Shown here piece after piece: positions 46,797 to 56,791 of a stretch of 64,000 nt of DNA (position 1 is the first letter of the stretch; each line of letters starts with the position of its first letter). Location of the stretch: assembly GCA_963971285.1 (NCBI GenBank), contig OZ020255.1, positions 1,736,001 to 1,800,000 on the forward strand. Reading direction: 5' to 3'. Source of the stretch: Astropecten irregularis. Lineage: Eukaryota > Echinodermata > Asteroidea > Paxillosida > Astropectinidae. The notes beneath the pieces were generated by a model that saw only the letters and a program-made list of their open reading frames with translations, was not told the origin of the DNA and ran no database searches. The translations under genes were made by a program, and so were the position numbers.

Positions 46797-47276
46797 TTAA
46801 ATACGCCAAGGGTCCTGTCTGCAGATAGAAGGATATGATCTGTCGCAGGGTTTGTCTCCCCATAGCCCTCCAACCGCATCCCTCATCCTGGTACAATCCT
46901 CATCTTCGTTTTGGGGCGAAGTGCCTATATACCAGTTGGTGTAGGTACGATCTTCCTGCTCTCCATTGCAGAACCACTGACCCTCTTCCTCCAGATCGGC
47001 TATCCAGACGCTTTGCCCTGCTGCCCCTCCCTCTTCACGATAGGCCCACACGAAATCATGCTCCGCCTGTGAGCGGGGCGCAATCATCTCTCCTCCCATC
47101 GCCTTGCAGGATGCCTTGCTCTCACTCCAGCGGAGTATCGGGGTGAAACGGTAGCAGGCACGGCACCACATCTTCCATCCAGGCGGGCATTCGATGAAAG
47201 AACAGTTCTGACCGAGGATGGAGCTGCCGAGTTCAAGCCCAAAGAAAATGATGAAGTACGCGTAACAGGACATCAT
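46797..47276 (-). CDS. Secreted C-type lectin-domain protein, single exon
   Basis: 159 residues from the ATG at 47276. The frame extends 44 codons further upstream, but only the 47276 (or 47273) start gives a signal peptide (Y-F-I-I-F-F-G-L, cleavage near residue 22). The rest is one C-type lectin domain: C-P-P-G-W at about 30, W-S-E-S-K-A-S-C, W-I-A-D-L, T-N-W, E-D-C, W-G-D-K-P-C and a final I-C-R. The two canonical disulfide pairs plus an extra N-terminal pair are possible. The carbohydrate-site tripeptide is not a clean EPN/QPD (it reads S-P-Q in that position) and the W-N-D motif is W-G-D, so sugar specificity is unclear. Family members serve in immunity and adhesion. It sits inside the 10.8-kb transposon in opposite orientation to the transposase, has no disruption, and has its own poly(A) signal. 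Confidence 0.85.
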   Translation of the reverse strand: MMSCYAYFIIFFGLELGSSILGQNCSFIECPPGWKMWCRACYRFTPILRWSESKASCKAMGGEMIAPRSQAEHDFVWAYREEGGAAGQSVWIADLEEEGQWFCNGEQEDRTYTNWYIGTSPQNEDEDCTRMRDAVGGLWGDKPCDRSYPSICRQDPWRI

Positions 47277-48039
47277 CTTCACACTTTGCTTTAAAACTAC
47301 TCTTTTTAAAAGAATATTCTGTGTTGAAGTACAGTTCAGAGAAGATGACAATGTGGCAGAAGTGTCTTGTGAACTAGTGTGATGCCGACGATGTAAAAAC
47401 ATGTACAAGTCTGTAGATGTTACACTCAGTCCAAACTGTAGTTGGTAAACAGATTTACCAAATTCTTGTTTTTCAAGTCTGCCTTTTGGTCAAATTCGTC
47501 ACCAGAGTGCCACAGGAACAATCCTTGATAATGTATAGAGCCAAGCTGAGATGTGTGTCTGTCCTGCGCTGTTATCCGTATATGAACAGAACTCACGTTA
47601 GTGTATAATAATTATGTGAATCGGCTTCACTGTCGCGTAAAGATTGAAATGTACATCTAATGATGCCGCCCACATTGGCACAAACAGATAGCCATAATTA
47701 GGCAATAAACAACTTCATCACGACTATTTGCAAAAAGACGCACTATTAGTGTGATTTGCATCGCGCTCCAAATCGCAATTATTGGAGTCCACACACAAAA
47801 TAAGCGCGACTATTTGGGTCGTGCTCCAAATCGCGACCCAAATATAGTCGTGCTGTTTTTGGTGTGTGTCAACGTGCCTATTCACTACACACTTATCACC
47901 ACTAAGATGACCACAACTGTCAATCATTTGTAATGGTAGCAAAATGGACTTATCAAGACAATCAGTAATTGCTCGGTGATGCATGAATGGATTGCATTGA
48001 AATTTGGGCAGAATTTTCCCATTGAGATAGCAAACGCAT

Positions 48040-48453
48040 GAGACTAAATAATAATAATAATAATTATAAATACTTAAAAAACGCTTTCCATGTTGAAGAC
48101 ATCACAAAGCGCTGTACAGTTAAAAACATCTACAAATTATGAGCAATTATACAAAGGTATTAAAAAGTAGGTAACAATACTTAAACACACATAAAGTTTA
48201 TAAAAAATAGCAAATTAAGTTTTTAAAAAGTGATTCTTAAAAAGATGAGTTTTTAAGTTACTTTTAAAAGAAACAAAAGTTTTAGCACATTTAATTGTAA
48301 TTGGAAGCCTATTCCACAAACGAGGAGCATAAATTGAAAAAGAGCGGTCACCGTAGTACTTAGTTTTGGCCAGTGGCTGTTGCAAAAATACCACACCAGA
48401 GGTTGTGGATCGTAGAGTGCGTACATTTTGTCTTGTATTAATGAGTTCGCAAA
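48040..48453 (-). pseudogene. 3' fragment of a non-LTR retrotransposon
   Basis: On the minus strand the translation ends like L2/CR1-type reverse transcriptase polyproteins: Y-G-D-R-S-F-S-I-Y-A-P-R-L-W-N-R-L-P, then F-K-S-N-L-K-T-H-L-F. The 3' tail is AAAGCGCTTTGTGATGTC-like, ending in ATT repeats at 48045-48060. It is truncated at 48454 by the Harbinger-like element. Confidence 0.8.
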
Positions 48454-48698
48454 GGCCGCCGCACACGAGAGCTATCTGCTGAGCAAAAAATCTCTCGAGG
48501 CCGTTAGCTCAGCCCTTACCTCACGTGTGCGGTCGATTTTTGGTGAGATTTCTGCCTCTCGAGGCCGTGAGACCAAAATCTAACATGTTTGATTTTTTTT
48601 GCCTCACGTGGATAAAAACTCACCGTGTGCGAAGACTTGAGCTACGTGCTGAGCAAAAAAAGGGCAACTGGCCAATGAAAGCGCACGCTCTGTGACAT

Positions 48699-48905
48699 GT
48701 GACTTCCAAAATGGCAGCGCCCATGGACAACGTTAGCAACGTTGTCACTGACTACATTTTGGCGAAGTTGGTCGATTTGTGGCCGGACTATCCCTTTCTT
48801 TTATATAATGTGCATTCGCCCGATTTTATGAATAAGGATATTATGGTAGATGTGGGGGGGGGGGGGGGGGGGGTTAAACCGAACTTGTTCCCAACTCCCG
48901 TTTGA
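48699..48905 (+). pseudogene. MADF-like DNA-binding protein fragment
   Basis: After A-A-P-M-D the frame reads I-L-A-K-L-V-D-L-W-P-D-Y-P-F-L, then N-V-H-S-P-D-F. This matches the first helix of MADF domains (L-V-x-x-x-P-x-L-W, then H-P-x-Y). The frame then enters a poly-G tract (48852-48873) and stops. It is probably the 5' remnant of the Harbinger accessory gene. The inner ATG in AAAATGGC is the better start. Confidence 0.5.
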
Positions 48906-48972
48906 AAGACAAAATGAAAGACTGTCATTATTACTTGTTTCCTTGTTCTGCTAGATCCGCCCCTGTCCAGTT

Positions 48973-49320
48973 AAAGGGCATGTACAACACCATGGTAACA
49001 AACCAAAACATAAATGTTCACAGATGTACGTATAACTTCCAGGGTACAAAGATGGTGTTGGTAAAAACACCGTTACAAATTTTCGCCTGAAATGATGTAG
49101 CCTATTTATCCAGAAAGAGTTAAACCAAACTCTGAAAACATTTTTGATTTTCGCAAGATAAAAAATCCTTCTATATGCTTTATAAGAACAATTGAGTCGG
49201 GTTTTGAGCTCAAAATTGTACAGGCTTAAAAATTCATGTACATGGTGGATTAGACAAAGTGTGAGTGCTGTTCTGTCTCCTTTACCAACGTTTTACCTAT
49301 CCCTTTATACAAAGTGTTCA
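48973..49320. mobile_element. Family A chimeric MITE inside the Harbinger-like element
   Basis: TTAAAGGGCATGTACAACACC at the left and CTTTACCAACGTTTTACCT at the right. The left arm has AGATGTACGTATAACTTCC, and the right half is the GTGTGAGTGCTGTTCTG sub-type. Confidence 0.6.
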
Positions 49321-49782
49321 CATGAAATCAGGTTCATTATAATATATTATTTTATTATAGGCTATATAATTCATTTTGTGTACCCTAATTCCCAGTTTTT
49401 GTTTCAGCCGTTTTATATATTTTCATATTCGTGATTTGTTTATTTCAGCTATTTATGTTTATTCCCATTCCTGTAATTGGCGGTCATTTCACTGTTGGAT
49501 GTGATGACAAAATGGGCGCCGCTTTTTTGGAAGTCACATGGCACAGAGCGTGCGCTTTCATTGGCCAGTTGCCCTTTTTTTGCTCAGCACGTAGCTCAAG
49601 TCACCGCACACGGTGAGTTTTTATCCACGCGAGGCAAACAAAATCAAACATGTTAGATTTTGGTCTCACGGCCTCGAGAGGCAGAAATCTCACCAAAAAT
49701 CGACCACACACGTGAGGTAAGTGCTGAGCTAACGGCCTCGAGAGATTTTTTGCTCAGCAGATAGCTCTCGTGTGCGGCGGCC

Positions 49783-51120
49783 ATAAAAATCAAATATCTA
49801 AAAAACAAACAATTTCTATTCAGACAGACACACTGTATATTTGAAGTGGAAGAGTAAAATTGACTAGACATGCTAGGAGGTTCATGATTAAAGAAGAAAA
49901 AGAGGCAGTGATTTAAGTGCATTCCTAAGGAAAACACCTGACATGTGTTTCTATGTAAAGAGTTGCTTGGATACAAGATATGCTAACTAATTCTCTGAGC
50001 ATGAAGTCAATCTGTAATTTTGAGCTGCCACTTTATTTCTGCTTTTCCAGTTTTTATGAGCTTTCAAGGAAATGAACCAATCACAGCTTGAGTCCTCTCA
50101 CATAATGAATATTTATAACTCCTCCAGAAAAAGCTAAATATTTTAATGATTGAGTCATCCAGTAGTTCCCATTGGTCAAGCGATATGCAACGTCACCGAT
50201 ATCATGAATTGACACCTACTGCATCTAATGTGTGAATTTCCCCCTTTTTGTTTTATTCTCCATTTGGACTATTTGAGTGTATATCTGCATGTATGCCAAT
50301 TTACAAGGCTTTATTTATACCCATAACCTTAGTTTATTAGACTAATTGGGAGTGCCACTTTTTGAGTTTTCCCGATATCCCGTTTCACACAAAAGTCCTT
50401 TTCCCATAGTTAACTGTATGGACACTCATCATGTGTACATCTGTTCAATATTTCACAAACTGACACACATTTCAGTGTCACTTGGTGAAACTGATTCTAT
50501 CCATGTTCAGCTGCGCCTATGCTACATGTATTATGAGCGAGCATGTCACTTTCTGAAACTGAATTAACGTTTACATATTTTTTGTTTTCACGAAAGCTCT
50601 AGGCTTAATAACTAGTTAATAAATACCCGAAGTAACATTTTTTTGAGAGGAAAGCAAAAAAGGTTGTAATATTTAAACTGTGTTTGAAATAAGCCGGTTT
50701 TAAAAAGTTGTGAACTTCGAACGGCTATTACTCAAAATATAAATACATTTTCTTGTAAATTGGGTGTCAGTTCGTGTAAGCTGAGCTGGCAGTTTTTTAG
50801 GCTTTCTGGAAATGTCCACAGCAATAAAGGCCATAAGGCTGTACAATGGGAATGAACGATTGAACCCTATGAATCAGTTTCAAGGTTTGTGTGTTTGTGT
50901 GTAGATTCAGCGCTAAGGCTCATTATATTATAATGCATGGATGCATCCATTGTATTGATATGGCTGATGAGATATGCCAATGTGAGCTGATGGCTCCAAG
51001 CTGCAATTGTGAAACGTCTTTAATTGGTCATTTTCTAGTTGGACCCTCAAATAGGATGGTCTCCATAGCAACTTGTCACAAACAAAGGGCCAAGAAACAA
51101 ACACACCTAGAATTGTTTAC
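49783..51120. other. Transposon interior, no gene recognised
   Basis: Short frames only. A CATGGATGCATCCATTG palindrome is at about 50936-50952. Confidence 0.4.
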
Positions 51121-51124
51121 TTAA

Positions 51125-51690
51125 AGGGTCTCTGCAATGGGAATATTATGGCTTGAACATGTGCTAATAAAAAAAAACTGTACATGGGGACTGTGATTTT
51201 ATCCACTTCCTCACACTGAATTAGGGTTAAAAACAGGTTTTTTGGTTTGTATGCTCATTAGCATTTCCATATTCATGAGCACAACTGTGATGTCATCTGG
51301 GGAACCGAGAGCAGTAACCCAATTGATTTGTGCACAAAAGGTTGCGGTTGTTTCTTAGGTTTTCTGACAGACCTTTTCCCCTAAATGGGATTTATTGTGC
51401 TGAATATGTTCCTTTCACTCAACTGGTGGTGTAAATTTTTTGACCAACCATTTCTATGGGTCATGTTTGCCTCTTCATTTGTTTATGTTTTTTCATTATA
51501 TTTTGGCTGTTGGTTCCCTACATGAGTATGCATGAAAATCCCCCATTTTGCAAAGTTGTTCAAAAGAAAACCAAATGCTGGTTTGAAACCAAAATAAGAC
51601 TTGCCATTCATTATCTGTCAGTATATTCTCTGTATGAAGGCAATAAAATAACCTGACCAAAAAAAGCACTGCAGTCGCCCTTTAAGGATG
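51125..51690. mobile_element. 565-bp TTAA-type element
   Basis: TTAA followed by AGGGTCTCTGCAATGGG at the left, and CACTGCAGTCGCCCT followed by TTAA at the right. The ends are inverted. Part of the same family is at 54889-54990 (AGGGTCTGTGCAATATG). Confidence 0.65.
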
Positions 51691-52189
51691 GGATATATCT
51701 CATGTACTGAGCCAGGTGGGTAATTCCATGCAAACATGGACATGGCACAAACAAATCTAATCCGTGTAACAACTTCCCTTTCACTTCTAAGTTACAATGT
51801 AGGCCTATAGCTAATATAATTATAAACAGAAATTAACTTTTTTTTTCTAATTGTCGCATTGTGCAAAAGCATTATGGTTTCCCCCAAAATTGTTCTGAGA
51901 CAAATTAAAAGTGAGCAGACCAAGGAGATTTCTTCAGGGTTCTATATTTTCTCCCCAAAAGTTCCTTGCATCAAAATTTAATTATGATTGTTGAATACCT
52001 GGCCCATCTGATACAATACAAAAATTGTTAAGTTGCCTGACTTGCCTCTTCCATTGAAGCAATACAGTGAGTTTACCTGTTAAAGCTTCTATGTGGTGTA
52101 ATATGATTGACCAAAATGTTGGGTTTTCTTTTTCAATTATAGAAAAAATCCACTGATTGTTTTACTGGCATTTCAAATTATGCTTTTAC

Positions 52190-52475
52190 ACTTCGTTTTT
52201 ACAATTCGTTTTTACGAATTAGTTATTCGTTATTTCAAATTACTAATTTGTTTTTACGAATTACTAATTCGTTATTTCAAATAACTAATTCGTTTTTTCG
52301 AATTACTAATTCATTATTTCGAATTACTAATTCGTTTTTTCGAATTACTAATTCATTATTTCGAATTACTAATTCGTTATTTCAGATTACTTATTCGTTA
52401 TTTCGAATTAATAATTCGTTTTAACGGAATACTACTTTGTTATTACGGATTACTAATTCGTTATTACGGATTATG
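52190..52475. repeat. Internal copy of the subterminal array
   Basis: Units ACTAATTCGTTATTTCGAAT and variants, as at 43185. Together with flank up to 52580 it is the inverted partner of 53690-53945. No TACGAAAGCCC terminus lies next to it, so it is either a lost internal end or a foldback duplication. Confidence 0.8.
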
Positions 52476-52589
52476 CACTCTATGTACTATTCACCTTATT
52501 ATCCCTTTGAAAGAAAATGAACAGTCGTTTCTGCCTTGTTTTTCTGCCTTGTCTGCTACCTGTGATGGGTTTGAGTAGCCCCATTTCTA

Positions 52590-53690
52590 TACACACTGTT
52601 TAAGAAGCATTTTTTCAGTGTATGTCTGTCTTAGCATTCGGAATTTTAAACGAAAACCGGCATAGTATTCAGTTCGTAAAGAGGGTGGAGGTAGTGCGGA
52701 GGGGGTGAAGAAGGTTTTGGGTGAAGAAACAACGGAGAAGGGATGAAAACGAAAAATGTGAATGCGAATAAAGGGAGGACAGGACTTGGGAGAAAGAAAG
52801 AAATGGGAAAGGTGAACTTCTAAGAAAAAAGAAAAGAAAAGTGAAGGTCACAGGAGGATATAGAGCGGGTGCGTAGCCAGCATTGTCAGTCCGCGGGGGC
52901 AAACGCCAGCATCGTCCCTGTTTCCCCCTTCCTCCTTTTTAGGCGCGGTTCTGTATAATAATTTATTAATTTATAATGCGTAAATTTCATAAACAAATGT
53001 TCAAATGCGCATAACAATATACAACAACATCAATATTAAAAAGTACATATATATAAAATTAATCTTAAAAAAATATATAGAATTATTCTAAGCGTAAACA
53101 ATGATAAGAACATTTATATTTAGGTAAACATGAATAAAAAGGAATAAAAAGAAAACTTGTAAAATCTAAACAATGACCAATTTAACAAACATTATAAAAA
53201 ACAAGGGTTTAATAAAGAGGTAAGGTGAATAGATGAGTCTTTAATAATGTTTTAAAGGTGTGAAGATTGGCAGCGCACCGGATATGAATTGGAATAGAAT
53301 TCCACAACTTTGGGGCTGTGAACTCAAATGCCCTATCCCCAAAAGTGACTTTAGCACGACAAGCAGGATAACTAAGAAGCAATCCATCATCTTTAGAGTC
53401 ATTTTCGGGGGGCGAGGGGGGCTCAAGCCAGCCCCAGCCCCAAGTAGAACCGTCACGTGATTTTCAAGTAGTCGGTGTAACTGAAAAATCCAGTATATAA
53501 TTATTTCCTAGCATGTTTTTATTTTCAATTGCATTTTTCTTTTTTCCGGTCGAAGGAAGTTAAAGCATATAGACCCAAGTAGAACCTCGCTGCCTTCCTT
53601 TTATTCCGCGTCCCCTTTTATAGGGGCAGTCTGCCCCCCCCCCCCCCCCATTGGCTACGCTACTGGAATAGAGGAATCAGGGGAGTGTAT
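52590..53690. other. Loop between the inverted arms
   Basis: Purine-rich stretch 52670-52860, AT-rich 52920-53240. A segment at 53240-53410 (GGAATAGAATTCCACAACTT, then CTCAAATGCCCTATCCCC) looks like part of a repeat tail. A C-run is at 53634-53650. No gene. Confidence 0.4.
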
Positions 53691-53945
53691 AGTTAGTGGG
53701 CCCACCCAAACCCATAACCAGAGGCAGGCAAGGCAGAAACGAACGTTAATTTTGAGAAATGGGATAATGGGTTTGTCTTAGGGGGAATAGCACATAATGC
53801 ATAATCCGTAATAACGAATTAGTAATCTGAAATAACGAATTAGTAATCTGAAATAACGAATTAGTAATTCGTTAAAACGAATTAGTAATTCGTAAAAACG
53901 AATTAGTTTCAGACAGAATTATTTTTGTCAGTGGCACGATTGGGC
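53690..53945. repeat. Right subterminal arm of the large transposon
   Basis: Contains GAGGCAGGCAAGGCAGAAAC, CATAATGCATAATCCGTAAT and AATTCG units to the terminal repeat. Inverted relative to 52190-52580. Confidence 0.8.
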
Positions 53946-53958
53946 TTTCGTAGTCTTT

Positions 53959-54172
53959 TAAGAAAACAGTAAAAAACAGCCACAGTATGTATTAAGTCTT
54001 TTCTCTTTTATTCTTGATCTTTTAAAAGATCAAAAAGATTACTAATATCTGGATAAATACACCATTTCAGGCGAAATTGTTTTAACTGTTTCTACCACCA
54101 CCATCTTCATACCATGTAAGTTATATGTAAATTATGAACATTTCTGTTTTGGTTTCTTACCTAAGTACTACC
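53959..54172. mobile_element. Right half of the split family A MITE
   Basis: It continues AAGAAAACAGTAAAAAACAG, GATCTTTTAAAAGATC and CACCACCATCTTCATACC, ending AGTACTACC before TTTAA. Confidence 0.85.
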
Positions 54173-54334
54173 TTTAAATTCGAAGTTGTGGTGAGAACAG
54201 CATGATAAATTAACGTAGGGCTGACATGAAAAGCACAACTTGGTAAAAAAATTACTCAAAGTAAAGTTTAATTGTAGTTTCAATTAACCATGGCCATAAA
54301 CAAAGGTGAAACTCGTCAAATATTGTTATGCCAG

Positions 54335-54665
54335 GGGGAAATTTCATAGAGCTGCTTAGCACAAAAATTCGCTAAGCATGACATTTTCTGTCTGAGGGCC
54401 TGTTTGTTTAACGCACAGAATCCTCTAAAATGGGATCCACCTCCTATGCAGGGTACGCTAAAATGGGATCCGGATCCGCAGGATTCGTCATAAACAAACA
54501 GGCCCTTAGTAAAAACAGCCGAATCAAATTTCCGTGTGTTCTGTATCACTATGTGATTGTTCTTTGGCTGTGTACGTTGACCATGAATATTGTTTTAATG
54601 GGCTAGCTATTTTTGTGCTCAGCAATTTTTTTTGTGCTAAGCAGCTCTATGAAATTGGCCCCTGG
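54335..54665. mobile_element. Family B MITE interrupted by family J
   Basis: The B arms are GGGGAAATTTCATAGAGCTG and CTCTATGAAATTGGCCCC. A family J foldback (54397-54508, GGGCCTGTTTGTTTAACGC to GTCATAAACAAACAGGCCC) interrupts the left arm after TTTTCTGTCT. Confidence 0.75.
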
Positions 54666-54888
54666 TTAGTTCTTGATTATTATTTCTCAATCATAGGCCG
54701 GGCCAGTACTGTCCCTGAATCTAATTGAATTGCTCTGCACGAACCTATAGGACATGAGACAGTGAGCTGATCGGTGAGAGGTGGTATAAGTGCCGACTTC
54801 AAGTTGAAGTTCACTGCCATTAAAATGCATAGCAAATGAGAGAATGGAGATCGATTCCACGGATCGGGTTGTTTGTTTAATGGACTTT

Positions 54889-55095
54889 AAAGGGTCTGTG
54901 CAATATGAATATTATGACTTGGACATGTGCCAACTAAGCAGCTGCTTAATGGGGTCTGTGATTTTACCCTCTCTCACAGCTGTTTCAGTGTTAGGTAGTA
55001 TCATACTTTGGCAGCATACCGAGACAGAAATCTTCACAGATTTACTTATAACTTATAGGATATAAAAATGGTGATGGTAGAAACATACCGTGAAC
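54889..55095. mobile_element. Fragments of a TTAA element and of family A
   Basis: AGGGTCTGTGCAATATGAAT matches the left end of the element at 51125. From about 55000 the family A left arm (GTATCATACTTTGG, then GGTGATGGTAGAAACATACC) follows without a right arm. Confidence 0.55.
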
Positions 55096-55109
55096 GTTTC
55101 AGTCAGGGA

Positions 55110-55182
55110 AACTGTCATTGAAAGGTGAACGAAGGAAAATTGACTGGAGCGGGATTCGAACCGGCGACCTGCTGAATAGCTC
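55110..55182 (-). mobile_element. S1 SINE fragment, minus
   Basis: Inverted box B (GGGATTCGAACCGGC) with the CATTGAAAGGTGAAC tail. It abuts the next copy head to head. Confidence 0.65.
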
Positions 55183-55310
55183 TGATAGCTCAGCTGGTAT
55201 AGCGTCTGTACGGTATTCAGGAGATCGCCGGTTCGAATCCCGCTCCAGTCAATTTTGCTCAATTTTCAATGACTTAAAATTCAGTCAGTTTCCCTTGTGG
55301 TTATTTGATC
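55180..55310 (+). mobile_element. S1 SINE
   Basis: Box A TAGCTCAGCTGGTATAGCGT, box B GGTTCGAATCCCGC, tail GTCAGTTTCCCTTGTGG. The head looks the most tRNA-like of the set but lacks an acceptor-stem match. Confidence 0.7.
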
Positions 55311-55384
55311 ATTATATTGATTAAAAAAAGCCACATCCTCTTTGAGTGATTCACCATGCATGTACTGTTCCCATTGCTGCGCAT

Positions 55385-55835
55385 ATATATGAAATGATCC
55401 TTGGGATATGGCGTCATGTGAGTGGTTTCATGGCTTCTGACTGCCAAACGAACAAAGATAATTGACTATTGGGGTCACCACCAAAGAAGGGCTGGAACGC
55501 TCAGTTGGTAGAGCGCCACCTGTCAGGAGGTCGCCGGTTCGAATCCCGCTCAGCAATTTTTTCTTTGTTCACCTTTCAATGACTTTAAAGTCAGTCAGTT
55601 TCTCTTGTGGTTATTTGATGATTATAAATATAAATAAAAGTATACAACCACTCGCGAAAATTCGCAATGACATCAGTTTGCGTGTCTAAAAAATAATTTT
55701 TTAACTCGGTTATGCAATTAGGTGATTTTTTTTCTTGTGCCTGAAATTAACAATGCAAGACCTTCGTATGGACGATAATTATTTTTATACAAGAAATTAT
55801 AGCGGTTGAGTTGGTGTCCAATTCATCGTTCCCGA
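55385..55835 (+). mobile_element. S1 SINE with a 220-bp extension, copy 2
   Basis: Same order as 41575-42032: leader, box A CGCTCAGTTGGTAGAGCGCC, box B, tail, then ACTCGCGAAAATTCGCAATG and GACGATAATTATTTTTATAC. It lies 5' of the GPCR gene. Confidence 0.7.
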
Positions 55836-56014
55836 CCTTACTCGCTAAATCAATCAATATTTGAAGTTCTGCTCCTTTTTTTGTTTCTATTGCGCAGTTT
55901 GCAGTTAGTTTTTAAAGTTAAAGATTAATTGAAATGAAATTGCATCACGCGATCTTACTCGGCGTATCTAGTCATTTTACAGTAAAAAATCTTTGATTAT
56001 TTTTCGGGGCTTAC

Positions 56015-56360
56015 GAAATGAGGCTCAGACTCAGGCTCGGGCTCAGGTTCCGGCTTTATTTCGTGAATCCATTCTAAAATAACGTACGGGTATCAAAAAT
56101 AGAGGCTTTTGGCTGCGGTTCGGGTCGATTTCACCAAACTTTTCCTAACTTACTATCAATCGTAGGACTTTTGTGTGATAGGCCCATTACGTTGAGTTAT
56201 TCTTCGTAACTCGAGTTTCGATTGATCGCAGGGATTCGGGAAATCGACCCCTGGTTTGAAAAATAAAACAGAGCTTCACCTTCAATGAAAAACCATAACT
56301 TATATTTGGCACGCGAATGACAGAGACGAAGCCTGAGCCTGAGCCTCTATTCGTAAACCC
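56015..56360. mobile_element. Family E MITE with nested family F
   Basis: Family E is GCTTACGAAATGAGGCTC to AGCCTCTATTCGTAAACCCC. A family F foldback (56123-56253, GGGTCGATTTCACCAAACTT to GGGAAATCGACCCC) interrupts it after GGCTGCGGTT. Confidence 0.7.
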
Positions 56361-56791
56361 CATTGCTTGCCTTGGAACGGGTAGCGGGTACCCAGCTTTT
56401 ACAGAGAAAAGCTCATCAAAAGCAACCTCGCACGTTTACCAGCGACTGGTACATGCCGGTCACGTCAATCGAGTGCGCAGTCTCCTGGCAGAATTCAGAA
56501 ATCCACACAGACGGTTAGAGTAAGCCAATATTGCACAGGCGGGTCACGTTGCTCTGTGGATGCACGACTGCTCCGGAGCTGAAGCGACGGCCGGGCAACA
56601 CGTAAATGTTAAAGAGTCGCGTACTCCTGCAGCAGTATGACATAAAAATAGCTCAAACCAATGTGACCGAACCCCGTTTAAGTCAGATTGCGAAATTTTC
56701 ACGGCGAACGCAAGGCATCAAACAGTGCATTTTGTCAGTGTTTCGTCGACGTGGTGTCGTTTTTTTTCGGCGGGAGTGTCAGATTTTCACC

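Larger units (their letters stand above)
48454..49782. mobile_element. PIF/Harbinger-like element with 270-bp inverted repeats
   Basis: Arms 48454-48725 and about 49510-49782 are near-perfect inversions starting GGCCGCCGCACACGAGAGCT. The central part contains a MADF-like frame, a G-run and a family A MITE. The MADF/Myb-type accessory protein is typical of Harbinger elements. I see no DDE transposase, and no clean 3-bp target duplication (CAAA left, ATAA right). Confidence 0.75.
43129..53952 (+). mobile_element. 10.8-kb IS3EU-like DNA transposon with cargo
   Basis: The left end TACGAAAGCCCAATCGTGCC and the right end (its exact inversion) begin inverted repeats that match with few differences for about 55 bp. 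Beyond these lie arrays of an AATTCGTTTTAACG-type repeat. The element is flanked by GTCTTT at 43123-43128 and 53953-53958, and it splits a family A MITE whose halves rejoin across it. A 6-bp duplication, TAC terminus and integrase-like transposase fit the IS3EU superfamily (from memory; the class is inference). Inside are a transposase pseudogene, a C-type lectin gene, a LINE fragment, a Harbinger-like element and a TTAA element. Nested insertions account for part of the length. Confidence 0.85.

Noticed and set aside
47277-47408. N-terminal 44-residue extension of the lectin
   Set aside because: It would bury the signal peptide. The internal Met at 47276 directly precedes the hydrophobic segment.
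43129-53952. Maverick/Polinton as the class of the large element
   Set aside because: The 6-bp duplication and integrase-like enzyme would fit, but there is no polymerase, ATPase, protease or capsid frame and the terminus is not AG-type.
55180-55255. Possible tRNA gene
   Set aside because: Box A and B are good, but the acceptor stem does not pair and the same head with the same tail occurs at several loci, so it is a SINE.
56606-56791. 62-codon upstream extension of the GPCR
   Set aside because: Basic and not receptor-like. The ATG at 56792 has a better context and gives a normal N-terminus with a glycosylation site.
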